DNA of 64,000 nt from Chara braunii (lineage: Eukaryota > Streptophyta > Charophyceae > Charales > Characeae), in assembly GCA_003427395.1 (NCBI GenBank), contig BFEA01000613.1, positions 599,805 to 663,804 on the forward strand, given 5' to 3'. Under the pieces are notes generated by a model. The model saw only the letters and a program-made list of their open reading frames with translations, had not been told where the DNA came from and made no database searches. Position numbers and translations under genes: made by a program. The first letter of the stretch is position 1; the number at the start of each line of letters is the position of its first letter. Shown one piece after another: positions 30,648-41,070 of the stretch.

Positions 30648-31052
30648 CACGGTTTTTTGCATTGTAAAATGCAAGTATATCTGCGTGGTCCATCGGGATC
30701 ATAATTCTTATTGGCATAGGAAGGATATAACCTTTGTAAGTGCGTCTTACAAATCCATACTTCTTAAGTCATTCTGCAAGCTCCTTGATAGGGGCTCGGC
30801 GGAGAATGAGTCTCGGGTGTATCCTTCTTCGGTATACTTTTCCGTGCGCTTCGCGCCTAACCCAAGAGACTTGATTTTGTGCCTTCCATTTTACGGCATG
30901 AATTTGGGTACTTAGGAGAGATATCCCATTACTTAAGAAGTATGGATTTGTAAGACGCACTTACAAAGTTTATATCCTTCCTATGCCAATAAGAATTATG
31001 ATCCCGATGGACCACGCAGATATACTTGCATTTTACAATGCAAAAACCCGTG
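30648..31052. mobile_element. 405-bp MITE with about 118-bp terminal inverted repeats
   Basis: Left arm 30648-30768 and right arm 30931-31052 are nearly perfect inverted copies (CACGG, T-run, GCATTGTAAAATGCAAG...). The outer arm contains a small palindrome, GCATTGTAAAATGC. The spacer is unique. It interrupts LINE D between RT-proximal (31054 up) and zf-RVT (30647 down) segments. No clear target duplication was found. No ORF. Confidence 0.88.
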
Positions 31053-31540
31053 ACATTTTCAACTACTACTCCTTTGCGGCTGCTTGACTAGGAGCAGTCT
31101 GGGTGGAATCTAAAGATGTTGACTTGAGCCCCTCCTTGTGTGGTTTCTACGATATGACTTATGTCAGCCCTCTGCCTTTCTCATCGCCACCCCATCCGAT
31201 TCTTGGAATGTAGGGTTTTTCCTTAGGATTACCATCCACGCTAGGGGGATTGAACAGATAAGTTGCTCCAAATTTTTCACAGTATGGTGAGCATCTTGGA
31301 AGCAATTTTTTTCAGAATTGTTGGGTTGTGTTTCATTCCTAGGTGTCATGGTTTCAGACGTCTTGGATGCACAACACACCGTGGACCTAGGTGGACCAAG
31401 AGGAGCTCGAGTTGTGGAAGATACCCTTGTTGGTCTGTTATCCTCCTATTCCCAAAGTGGTTGTTAGTGCAAAGTTCTTATCAAGCGATCCAAAGGTCTT
31501 GCCTGATCAACACTCTCTTCCCTGGTCGAGGTGTAGGCCA
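31053..31540 (-). pseudogene. LINE copy D: ORF2 segment between RT and zf-RVT
   Basis: The minus strand reads HFGNRRITDQQG (compare LINE C PLFGNRWITNGQ) and SIPLAWMVILRKNPTFQESD with VAMRKAEG (compare LINE A MIPLVWWRILRKGPSLQKQD). This bridges the piece at 39619-40010, across the 8.1-kb insertion, and the piece at 30110-30647, across the MITE. Confidence 0.76.
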
Positions 31541-33839
31541 TCGCCTTTTCTTGCCGAAGGCGAAACCCCTCCCGTCCATGTCACGTAGGAGTTAAAGAAA
31601 ATAAAAAGGAAATAACTTGGAGACAAACGCTTAAATAATCTCGCGTACCTCCGAGGTGGACGTGGTCGCGTCATCCCTTCGCCGCTCTAGCTGGATGCGC
31701 CAGTTGTACTTCCCGTGGTCCCCTGCAACATGATAGGTTCCCACGGAGCACAAGTTTCATTCCCTAAGGGGTTGTCACCACCCTTAGGGGCGTATCCCAA
31801 CCGAGCTACTGACCCACGTACAAAAGTTTTTACATACATGGTAGATTAGACGAGGGCATTTCCTGGTTCGCTGCAGTATAGCCAAGCTCGATTAAGACGT
31901 CGTCTGGACTCGAACGTCACTCAGTCCCTATGTCACTCATCTCCTAAGTACGAACTGACGTCGATCGACTAGGACAATTTAAACCAAGCGTGAAAACCAT
32001 AATCAATCCTAGTCTTTTTTCATCTGGTTAGAAAGTAAAAGAAAGTCTTTGATCTTCAAATCCAATCACACGAGAACGGTCTAGGCCATGTCGTTAAGAC
32101 CTGATAAGATGATCTACCAAAGTTGTTTTTTCTAGCCCCTATGCGGTCGAAGAGACCTAACTTTCGCCTCTTCCAGGAGATGACAGCTGCCAATAAACAA
32201 TGTCAACGAAGTCTTCCATTTGAAGTATGGGTATGTTTATCGGTATGTTTCAATGGCCTTATGTCCATTGTAATTCTGCTAATTGAAACATGCAGATAGG
32301 ACTCGTATGCCAGATCTCTAAGTAGCGCCTACTTCTTACCCATTACGTTCGTCTTCGCACAACTCTAGAATGTTATCGCATGATATGGGTTGGCTAGTCA
32401 TCTTATATGATGGTTAAACTCACATGCCTACTTCATCTTTCTTTTTAAACCCTTTTGCCCTTCCTGGGTCCGCACTTCTTTTGGCTCGAACTTTTTCACG
32501 ACTGCCGTGTTTGCGTGCGACCACGTTGAGGACTAGTTCATTTTTCATGTCGAAGCTTCTTATGTTATCAGTCTTTCACTTAGTGGCTCTTAAGATGGTC
32601 AGTCCAAAACATTTGTTAAGTCAGGATTCCTTGTCACTTAGGACTTATAGAAAACCGGCTCACTTTTTTGCCATCATGTGCCCGATCCTCTAGGAAGTGG
32701 TTTGTGGATACTCCTTCCCCTCGCCCGAGCACAAGTCTCAGATCTCGGAGGTTGGGTTGTCACCACCGAGTCGGCAAAGTACCACTGCCAACGAATCAGG
32801 TTCACTCCAAGTCGATAGTAGGGTCAGTTCCTAAAGCATACAAACCCCCACTTCCTAGAGAGAGAGGGCGATCAAGCCCAAAGCAGAATCGTGTATCCCA
32901 TCCTCCTGCTCAAACTGGAAACTCATACTAAAAAAAAAATGGAAACTAACAGGGAATCAGAAAGAAGATGGGCATTCGACATAGAACGGGTAATCATTTG
33001 GATTTTACAATAAAGTTTATATCAATTCTCTTTATTTGATTCACTGTCAATCGACTCGTTTTCACGGAAACTTTTAGTTGAATTTACACCAAGTCTGGTT
33101 TTTAAAAAATTCACTAGATACGCATGACGATGAAAAATTGTCCACTAAAGATATCAAACCATGGAGATAGAGTGTCTTCCTCACAATTATTTTTCATACA
33201 TGTACGTTCATTAAATCAAAGACAGAAATAAACATCCACAATCCATATCATGTATCAGACATTTTTCATTCACACGAGAACACACATTTCCTTTGCCTTT
33301 TCAAAGAATATTCAAAGAACAGGGTCAAGCAAGTGTGAGTTCATACAGGTGCGAATGAAGTCTAAGTCATAACGGACCTTGAGTGAAATACGAACTGACT
33401 CACTGAAGGAATCCAGATAGTGTCGCAATCAAGTAGAAAGATAGTCGTCCTCAATGTCAAACAAATTTGGTTCTCAACTTGCTTCACTGTCGCCTCACGA
33501 CTAGTTCACCGGCGCAACAAACTGAAATGGGATAACCCTCGAGGAGGGTGGTTCCAAAGTGAGTTTCACGTGGGGCAAACACAGTCCCAACTGCACCACC
33601 AAGTCCGGGGGATTAGCCCACGTCCACTACAAGCTTCGAACTGACCAAACCAACTCTTCAAAATGGCAATGTCGGAGCCCAAGTACGAACTTAGCCCAAT
33701 TAACGTCTGGTGGCACCTCTACTAAACCACCTTAGTTTACGCAAACGATTGTCTCCACACTTACACCATTTAAACTAAAATGGCAATACCATCACACATC
33801 GCACTAGGGAAACACCTCCCCTCTATAATATTTTACAGT

Positions 33840-34445
33840 CCTCGCGGCGACAATTTGACAGCATCTTCTCATAAAATGACTTTGACGTTATGACAACAAT
33901 CTGACAACATAACCCTTAACTGACATTTTTTTCTAAATTCACGAAATTGAGCGTACAAAAAAACAACATTTTTTAGTGTTTTTTTGTCCCCATGACGTCG
34001 GATGATCAGATCATCGGGTGTCGTAGCGACTCTCGATGATCTGACCATTGGATGTATGTTAACGGTACTTTACGTCGAGGTACATCAGAAGGACAAACTG
34101 AGATAACCACTTCCTCACCCGATGAGCAATGAAATTTTGACCAAGTCCACTTTCGTGAATTTAAAAAAAAATGTTAGTTTTAACGAAATGTCAGTTCCTT
34201 TGAAAACAACCTTGATGTCGCGGCGGCAATCTGGCAGCACCTTCCCATAAAATAATGTCGATGTTTGCGCACCGTTAATCCGGCAGTATAACCCTACCAT
34301 ACATAATGGTCGTCGACACACCAAAATTTAGTCAACATAAACCCTTTATAAGGTAATGTTGGTGTGCCAAAACTTTGGCAGCATCTACCCCTCCAATTAG
34401 TTGCGCCGCTGCCAAAAACAATTTGGCAGTGTCTCTTCCCAATGT
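33840..34445. repeat. Degenerate tandem repeat with motif TTTGGCAGCATCT
   Basis: About seven diverged units of roughly 60-75 bp (excluding the MITE) share AATYTGGCAGCAYCTTCCCA and TAAAATAATGTCGATGT. The MITE at 33918-34196 is inserted in the array. Confidence 0.62.
33918..34196. mobile_element. 279-bp MITE of the same family as 8891-9234
   Basis: Termini are AACTGACATTTTTTTC and, inverted, AACTGACATTTCGTTAAAAC, matching AACTGCCATTTCGTCAAAA of the 344-bp MITE. It is flanked by CCTT at 33914-33917 and 34197-34200, a 4-bp duplication like TCTC of the other copy. The left arm has a small deletion. The middle includes the palindrome GATGATCAGATCATC. No ORF. Confidence 0.82.
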
Positions 34446-34499
34446 CGCAAACGTGGACCATGGTTATGGTTGTCAAGTCATAGTTATAGTCATTCTTCT

Positions 34500-35000
34500 T
34501 CACCTTCTTCGTCTAGCCAACACTCAATGTGAGTGTGGGCAGGCTCACCACAAATGTGAGGCAGTTCAGGGGGCAACCCAACTTTTATAGTTGCTGGAGG
34601 AGTTGTGGTCATCACTTTGGCCCACGTGCAAAAAATTGTTATTATTGTTGGCCCTTGACCAATACCAAAGGCCTCAATCCTTGACATTCCCCTAGGAGAA
34701 TTACGGGGCTTCAAATTCCTAAGCACTTGGCCCTTTTTTCAGGCCGCGTGCATAGAGGAGAGGTTGCACCAAGCCTTTTATTGTTGTCTTACTCCAAGCA
34801 CAACAACTCCCCTCATTATGCACTTCCCTTGACTCCGAGTCGCAGTCAGGTTCGTGCTCCTCCCCCTACTGCTTTCTACATGTTGAATGTTCGGTGGAGA
34901 GCAGATGAACCTGCCTGTAAACGAAGCTAGAAGAAAAAAAAAATCAGGAAGAAGTAGGGGGAAAAAAAAATAGAAAAAAGAAAGAAGATAAAAATTTTCC
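34500..35000. other. No recognisable gene
   Basis: Contains simple A/G-rich stretches (34930-34990) and short ORFs without similarity to known families. Nothing further can be supported. Confidence 0.5.
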
Positions 35001-35009
35001 CTCGTTTTT

Positions 35010-35860
35010 TTGTGGCGACGTTGGTGCCCCACAATTTTCTGAAGTGCAGACCCAAGTTCGAATCCCACTATACTCAGGTGCAGCCTTCCCCAAGCGTCGG
35101 GGCTTGGGGAGAAAGAGAAATGGACTAGCCCGTGCAAGTTCGAATCCCCTCATTGCCTCTCGAAACGGAAGAAATGGACTAGAAAAAACTAAGAAAAAAG
35201 AAAAAAGAAAGAGAAAAAAAATTCAAAAAATATAAAACTCACCTGCATTCTAGCCCTGGCAAGGACGGAGGGCACTTCGTGGGGCCATTGCGCACCCACA
35301 AACTGTCAAAATACAGACTCGAGATCGAATCTAGGTGCAAACAGCACGGCCTCCCCCATTTGCCTCGCCACAAGCCCTCATGGCTCTTCAAACAAAAAGA
35401 AATAAAGAAAAAAAAATGAAAAAAAAAAGAAAAGGAAAGGAAAAAAAAAACAAAAACTCATCAGTTGTGGAAACTGATAATAGATTTTTGCTAGAACAGG
35501 GAAGATATGCCGCAATTCAACCGCTTCCTCCTCCTCGTTGCTACAATAAACGGGGGGGGCGCAAACGAGAATAAAACAATAACAACAACGAAAACAAAAA
35601 GAAAAGAAAAAAAAGAAAAAAACATGCCTGTCAGCCTGAAAAAAACGAGCCTCGGACGTTCCTACTGGGAGTTGTAACTCCCATTTTCCTTATGTTGCGC
35701 CACATGGTGCTCCAGTCCTTTTTTCCTTTTGTTTTTATTTTTCGCTTTACCATTTATCTAAGCCAACGCTTGCTCCTTGTTGCGATACGCTTATGAATTG
35801 TTGAAATACATACTTGAGTTCGAAATCTGGCGGACTCAATTATGAAAAAGTAAAAAAATA
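35010..35860 (+). repeat. Cluster of tRNA-like (SINE-type) repeats
   Basis: B-box-like motifs CAAGTTCGAATCCC (35052 and 35135), CGAGATCGAATCTA (35319) and TGAGTTCGAAATC (35814) recur, each preceded by GAAGTGCAGAC / AAATACAGACT / AAATACATACT. Two are separated by AGAAATGGACTAG repeats, and A-rich tails follow (35187-35235, 35390-35455, 35580-35625). I infer a tRNA-derived SINE family; no complete tRNA is present. Confidence 0.45.
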
Positions 35861-36085
35861 TGGACCTTTCCCGATTTATGTATGTCGTCATTGCACAGGA
35901 ACCCTGTTAATCTCCGCGCTGCTGATTCCAACCACGTGATCTCGTTGATCGCGCGGCCGAAATTGGTCGCGCCTTATTGGCTCCAACCTCATCTGTTCCT
36001 ACCAAAACAATTAGCCCAGCGGCGTTCTGACCTCCATCCTTGTACCTGCGGCATATCGACCTGGCACATTTACCGACTTGGCTAG

Positions 36086-36300
36086 CTCCTACTACGAGAG
36101 TAGTACCCTAGTAGGGGAAGCTCTTCTATAAGAAGAGTTGCGACCCAACACCCTTCTAGCCCCGTGGCCAGCAGGCTCGGTCTGCTTGAGCCTGCCAGTA
36201 CGCCAAGCACCTCAGCCTCACGGCCAAGCGTCTGGCCTCCACCAAATCGTCGTCGGTTTGGGCTCGACCATGGTGCAGTGCTGAGGCTGGGCACTAATCT
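36086..36300. repeat. Short inverted-repeat segments
   Basis: Small palindromic motifs occur (TACTACGAGAGTAGTA at 36090-36105; CTTCTATAAGAAG at 36122-36134; GGCCAGCAGGCTCGGTC with GAGCCTGCCAG). Together they resemble local hairpins of unknown origin. No gene. 36300-36650 is otherwise featureless. Confidence 0.35.
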
Positions 36301-37409
36301 TCCTTTAATTAGTCACCCAATGGCCTCGTACACGGTGCGGCCACTTTTTTCAACCTATCTAGGCTCTAAATCGTGTGGCTTATCAGTCAAGCGCCCTCAT
36401 TTTAGGTAGAAAAAAATCAGATTTAACATTCTAACGGCCTCTTGTTCATGCAGCCTCGCCAAAAACGGAAGGCAACCTGTCACACTATTGGTCATCACAC
36501 ATCACTTCCGAATATCAGCAAGTGTCCGTACTCAAAATTCAATAAATCAAGCTTGAGTAAAATTTTGGCAGATAAACCCAAGCTCATCAAGTTGTGAAGC
36601 TCGGGCAACTTTACCAAAGTCGGACGGACATCGTCTGACATTTACAATACCGGAGTAGAAACCATTGTCATCGTCATTCTTACCGGATGAATGTTTTGAA
36701 AACCAAACTTGATATAAGTTGAATTAAGAGTTTTCGTGAAAATGAATCGATCGGAAGTAAATTAAATCAACAGAATTGTAATGAACCTAGCTTGCATCCC
36801 AAGGATTACCCGTTTCATCTTGAATGCCCATCTTCTTTCTGATTCCCTGTCAGTTTTCGTTTTCTTTTATGTTCGAGTTCTTGTTTTGAGCAGGAGGTGG
36901 GATAAACGGTTCCACCCCCTCTCTCTAGGATCCAAGGCGGAGGTTCGTATGGTTTAGGATCCGACCTTGCTGTCACCTTAGAGTGGACCAGATTTGTCGG
37001 GGATAATACTTCGTCGACTCGGTTGTGACGATGCAACCTCTAAGATCTGAGTATTATGCTCGGATAAGGAAAAGGAGTATCTACGGACCACCTCCTACCG
37101 GATCGAGCAGATGATGGCAAAGGAGTGAGCCGAGTTTCTTCAAGTCTTAAGTGACGAGGGGTTCCGACTTAACAAACCTTTTGGAGAGGAGTCACTGAGT
37201 CAAAGGCTAGTGACATAAGAAGCTCTAACCTAAAAAGAAAATTAGTCCTCAACATGGTGGCGCGTAGGTACCATTGTAGTGGAAAGGTTTGGGTCAAAAG
37301 AAGCACGGACCAGTAAGAGTAGAAGGGTTGAGAGAGAAAGATAAAGTACGCTTTTGAGTTTAACCATCATACATTGATGATTAGCTAGCCCACATCGCGC
37401 GATAATATT

Positions 37410-37670
37410 ATGAAGTTGCACGAAGAGGAGCGCAATGGTTACGCATGGCATTCTCTTGAACCGTGCGAGGCGCGAGTCAGAGATCTGACATATGGGTCTT
37501 ATCTATATTCGCAGCCCAACGACTGTGGTATAGTGTGCTTCGGCGTCTGTGTCAAGGTGTCACATTTTTTGCGGCAGGCGACCAGGACGCAAAGTAGGTT
37601 CTTAGGAGGCAAAAACATTCGGGGGACCGTTCCTTGGCAAAAATGCGGACTACCTACAGGCTACAACTAG
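37410..37670 (+). pseudogene. Ulp1 (C48) protease-like fragment
   Basis: The 86-residue frame contains YLYSQPNDCGIVCFGVC. The Gln and Asp-Cys-Gly arrangement matches the catalytic Gln/Cys block of Ulp1-type SUMO proteases, which are often carried by Mutator-like and some other plant transposons. The catalytic His and Asp, expected about 60-90 residues upstream, are not visible because the frame starts too late. The first 30 bases belong to the arm of the 8.1-kb element. It could be a chance match. Confidence 0.4.
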
Positions 37671-38281
37671 CTCTGGTAGAACCGGGACCTTTGGAAAAAG
37701 GAAGGACCGGTCCTCGGGTGGAAGCGGACCCCGAAGTGAAGTGGGGGGGCGTTGGACGGGTCCTCAGTTGAAAACGGACCCCAACAAGAAGTAAGGGTAT
37801 ATGAACTGCAAAAGGGTCCTCAGGCCCACGCGTTGAGGCCCGTCTTCTCAAAACAAGGAGGTCGAGCGCAACGAAACAGGCGTTTTGCAAGAGGCACACG
37901 GTTTTCTGTAGTCGGAGGAGCCCGCAGAAAAATCTGAAATTTTAAGAATCCATAGATGCGGTTGTGTTCTTTCCAGGAAATATATTATAGCATTTTCAAA
38001 AAATCATTTAGACCGCAAAATAATTGTTGCGCCGATTCGGCACATTTTTCATTTTTGCCACTCAGCCATGAGTGGGCCAACTGAAAAAGTACTCCAAACT
38101 CAGTGAGTTTTCGCGCTCAGAAGAACGCGTGAAAAATCTGAAAATTGGAGTTCTCGTTGATTTTCTCGTGATCTTTCCAGGAAAAACGCTAAATATTTTT
38201 TTTTAAATCATTCTAACTGTGAAATAGATTGCGGTCGCAATTTGACCCATATGTCAATTTTGCCATTCACCCTCTCTCTTT

Positions 38282-38346
<65 letters not shown>

Positions 38347-38395
38347 GCGCGCGTACGCGCTCTTGGTCTCATTGCTTTGGCTACCTTAGGGCTGT
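37445..38395. other. About 0.95-kb insertion in the right arm
   Basis: Comparison of the arms shows sequence present only on the right. It contains the Ulp1-like fragment, GGACCSGTCCTCRGKTGRAA repeats (37700-37790), two diverged copies of GTGAAAAATCTGAAA...TTTCCAGGAAA (37935-37985 and 38130-38185), and a CT microsatellite. Its own termini and target duplication were not resolved. Confidence 0.55.
38284..38344 (+). repeat. CT microsatellite
   Basis: About 30 uninterrupted CT dinucleotides. Leu/Ser ORFs through it are artefacts. Confidence 0.95.
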
Positions 38396-39043
38396 GTTCC
38401 CCGTGCCCATACGGTAGACAATGTTTCAATTAGTAGAACTACAATGGACATAAGGTCATTGAAACATGTTGATAGACTTACCCATACGTCAGATGGAAGG
38501 CTTCGTTGACATTGTTTCTTGGCAGATGTCCTTGTTTGGAAGAGGTGGAACTTAGATCCTGTTCGTCTCATAGGGATGGGAACAATAACTTGTGCCGATA
38601 TCTCATCAAGTCGGAATTGAGCAGGGTTGGCTTCCACATCAGGTTTGGTGTTCTCCCCGACGTGGCATAAATCGTTCTCGTGCGATTGGATCTGAATAGT
38701 AGGTCGTTCTCGTGTGATTGAATCTGAATACTATCGACTCTCGTTTACTTTCCAACCAGATAAAAAGGGATTATGATTGATTATGGTTTTCACGCTTGGT
38801 TGAAACCGCACTAGTTGCCGACGTCAGTTCGTATTTAGGAGATCAGTGCCCTAGGGAAAGGACGACATCACGGTCCAGACAACATTTTAACTGAGCATTC
38901 CCATACTACAGTGAACGAACAAACGTCCTCGATTTATCTACCTTTAGGATTACATATAAAAGTTTTCGTACGTGGGCTAGTAGCTCGGTAGGGATACGCA
39001 CCTAAGGGTGGTGACAGCCCCTTACGGAAGGAAAGTTATGCCT

Positions 39044-39412
39044 CGCGGTTACGTTGCCTTCTGTATAGACGTTTTTACACATACGGATTCGTACCCAGTA
39101 CTCGTAGACTACTCGTACGTTACGGGCCGCGTACGAGTTTTTTTTTTTTTTTTTTAATCTGTTATTGCCTAATTTGTTTTCTCAAATTTAAATAAGAATT
39201 TGCAGATGATCCTAAGTCAAATATTGCTTAAATTGTGTTGTTGCATAATATATATTTTCTTCATAATTATTTGATGAGGGATTTGTTTTTTTCGTACGGG
39301 GGCGAACAAAACGTACGAGTTGACGTAAAGGTTCTCAAACATGTCTTGTACATATATTACCTGTACATTTTGTACGGAGAGGCCCCATACTCGTACATTA
39401 GATAACGGAGCC
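39044..39412. mobile_element. About 369-bp insertion with CGTACG motifs in the right arm
   Basis: Absent from the left arm at the homologous site (near 31755). It has many GTACGAGT/ACTCGTACG motifs near both ends, a T run (39140-39157) and an A/T-rich core, resembling the hAT-like elements at 24450 and 40334. No clean 8-bp duplication was seen, so the class is inference. Confidence 0.5.
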
Positions 39413-39618
39413 CCACAGGAACCTATCCTATCGTAGCGGACCGCCGGAAGTACAGTTGGTGCAACCTGCTAGAGCAGCAAAGGGACGGCACGACCGCGTC
39501 CGCCTTAGTGGTAAGAGGGATTATTTAAGCGTTTGTCCCCAAGTTGTGTTTTCTTTTATTTCTTTAACTTCTGCGTGACATGGTCGGCAGGGCTCTCGCC
39601 TTTTGCGAGAAAAGGCGA

Positions 39619-40009
39619 GGGTCAATATGCACAACAATAGGGCCTAGAGTATGCTTGTGGAAAAGTCCAATATAGGTCGTCAATCCAGGTGAGCGGGTCT
39701 GTTGTACGTAGGGTGGGAGGGGCCAGCCGCCTGATTTGTTTCACAGACGGCTCTCTTTGTTGTAAATCGGGATCTAGGAGGAGTACCTTTACCCGCTTGA
39801 AAGACAATTGCACGATGGTTAACGTGGAAGTTAGGCGGGGCTTGGCACCAGGCTTGTAACACAATGGCGAAGGAAGCCCATGGGGCCCGGGAAAAGAGGC
39901 AAATGGACCGCAAGATGTCATGTTGGTGTGCTGTGAATGTGAAATTCTGCGGACGCAAAGGGGAAAAAAAAAAACCAAAGAAAAGGAACAAGAAAAGCAA
40001 AATCTAAGA
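39619..40009 (-). pseudogene. LINE copy D: RT connection segment
   Basis: The minus strand reads LSFKRVKVLLLDPDLQQREP, SVKQIRRLAPPTLRTTDPLT and WIDDLYWTFP, matching LINE C (IYANPEVW..., QIARLAPEAPS, LQWLDNRYWRVP). Farther upstream, CLFSRAPWASFAIVLQAWCQ resembles the FGRALIINNVVLASMWYK block of LINE A in another frame, with an internal deletion in between. Confidence 0.7.
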
Positions 40010-41070
40010 AGTGCCAGAGGGGCAAGTACGTTGAAGTCACACCCAACATTCAGAATAGGCAACTGTAGTTGTTCTCGAAATTAAGCAAAAAATGTAACAA
40101 TCTGCCAAGCGCCACTGCGGGTAATAATGGGCACGATTTTAGACTTTTGTTAAACTTGCACATTTTGAAACTCACATCATGACATCAGCGTCTCTTCGTT
40201 TTCTGTTGCTTGTTTCAAACTAAAAGTGTGCTACAACCATAGTCCCCCCCCCAAACAAATAACCTTGTTTTTCATTTCTGAAGAAGACTCTTTTGCGATG
40301 AGTGTCTGTCAACTTATTGGGCATGATTATACGCTTTGTAGTACATCGAACATGTTTGGAGCTTTTCCGAACGTCCGAACATGTTCGGAGCTTTTCTGAA
40401 AGTCCGAACATGTTCGGTTGTTCGGCCGAACGCCACCCGAACGTATTCGGTCGAACATATTTAAAAAAATAAATAAATAAAATTGTTTTTTTTTTTTTAA
40501 CTCGAGTTTGGTTACGAACTTAAGCATATCTCCAAGGCAAACCTTGTTCGTATTGTTATTTTACATCACATATATTGTTTTCAGATGTTTTGGAGAAAGT
40601 TTTTTTTTTTTTTTTTTAATATTTATATGTTCGTGTTCGGAGAGTTTCGGTTCTCGTTCGCGTTCGGTCTCGAACGTGACCGAACCCGAACACGATGCTA
40701 CACAGATTATACGTTAGAAGTTTTCAGTATGTATTTGTTTTTACTTCTGGGCAAAAGTGGATGAATTTGATGGCAATCACATTCAGAGTTTGGTATCCCT
40801 TTTCCCCTTCGTCTTTTTTTACGGAAACTGTGGTTGTGACACACTTTAAGTTTGAAATAGGCAAGAAAATACAAAGTGGTGCAGATGTCATTGTATGAGT
40901 TTTGAAATGTCAAGGTTTAAATGGATCTAAAATTGCGCCTTTCATTACTCGCAGTGGTGCTTGGCAGATTTAGGGTTTCTTTTTCTGCTTCATTTCGGGT
41001 ACTTCTAAAGTTGCCTATTCAGAGTTTGAACGTCCTATGTGACTCCAACATACTTGCCTTTTTTTTCCTT
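40010..41070. repeat. Inverted repeat, arms about 320-360 bp, centre occupied by a hAT-like element
   Basis: Left arm 40010-40330 matches the inverse of 40705-41070. Shared blocks, read on plus in the left arm, are CAAGTACGTTGAAGTCACA, GAATAGGCAACT, TCTGCCAAGCGCCACTGCG and TTCAAACTAAAAGTGTG. The arms meet at the hAT-like insertion, so before it arrived they were adjacent, as in a foldback element. Confidence 0.65.
40334..40704. mobile_element. 371-bp hAT-like element with GTTCGG motifs
   Basis: Flanked by the 9-nt repeat GATTATACG (40325-40333, 40705-40713); an 8-bp hAT duplication fits, with one base of ambiguity. Ends read TTTGTAGTACATCG and, inverted, TGTGTAGCATCG. Subterminal arrays of CGAACATGTTCGG occur on both sides of an A/T-rich core with T runs. 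No transposase. Confidence 0.78.

Larger units (their letters stand above)
31541..39618. mobile_element. 8.1-kb element with long terminal inverted arms, inserted in LINE D
   Basis: Left arm 31541-about 33140 matches the inverse of right arm about 36655-39618. Shared islands include ACAAACGCTTAAATAAT, TGTCCATTGTA, GTTGAGGACTA and GGGAATCAGAAAGAAGATGG. The right arm is longer because of two insertions (39044-39412, 37445-38395). Each tip is a mini-palindrome, TCGCCTT...AAGGCGA. LINE D homology stops at one tip and resumes at the other, so it arrived as one unit. Mutator-like or foldback class is possible. No transposase was recognised. Confidence 0.77.

Noticed and set aside
38229-38433. Leu/Ser-rich ORFs
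   Set aside because: Products of the CT microsatellite.
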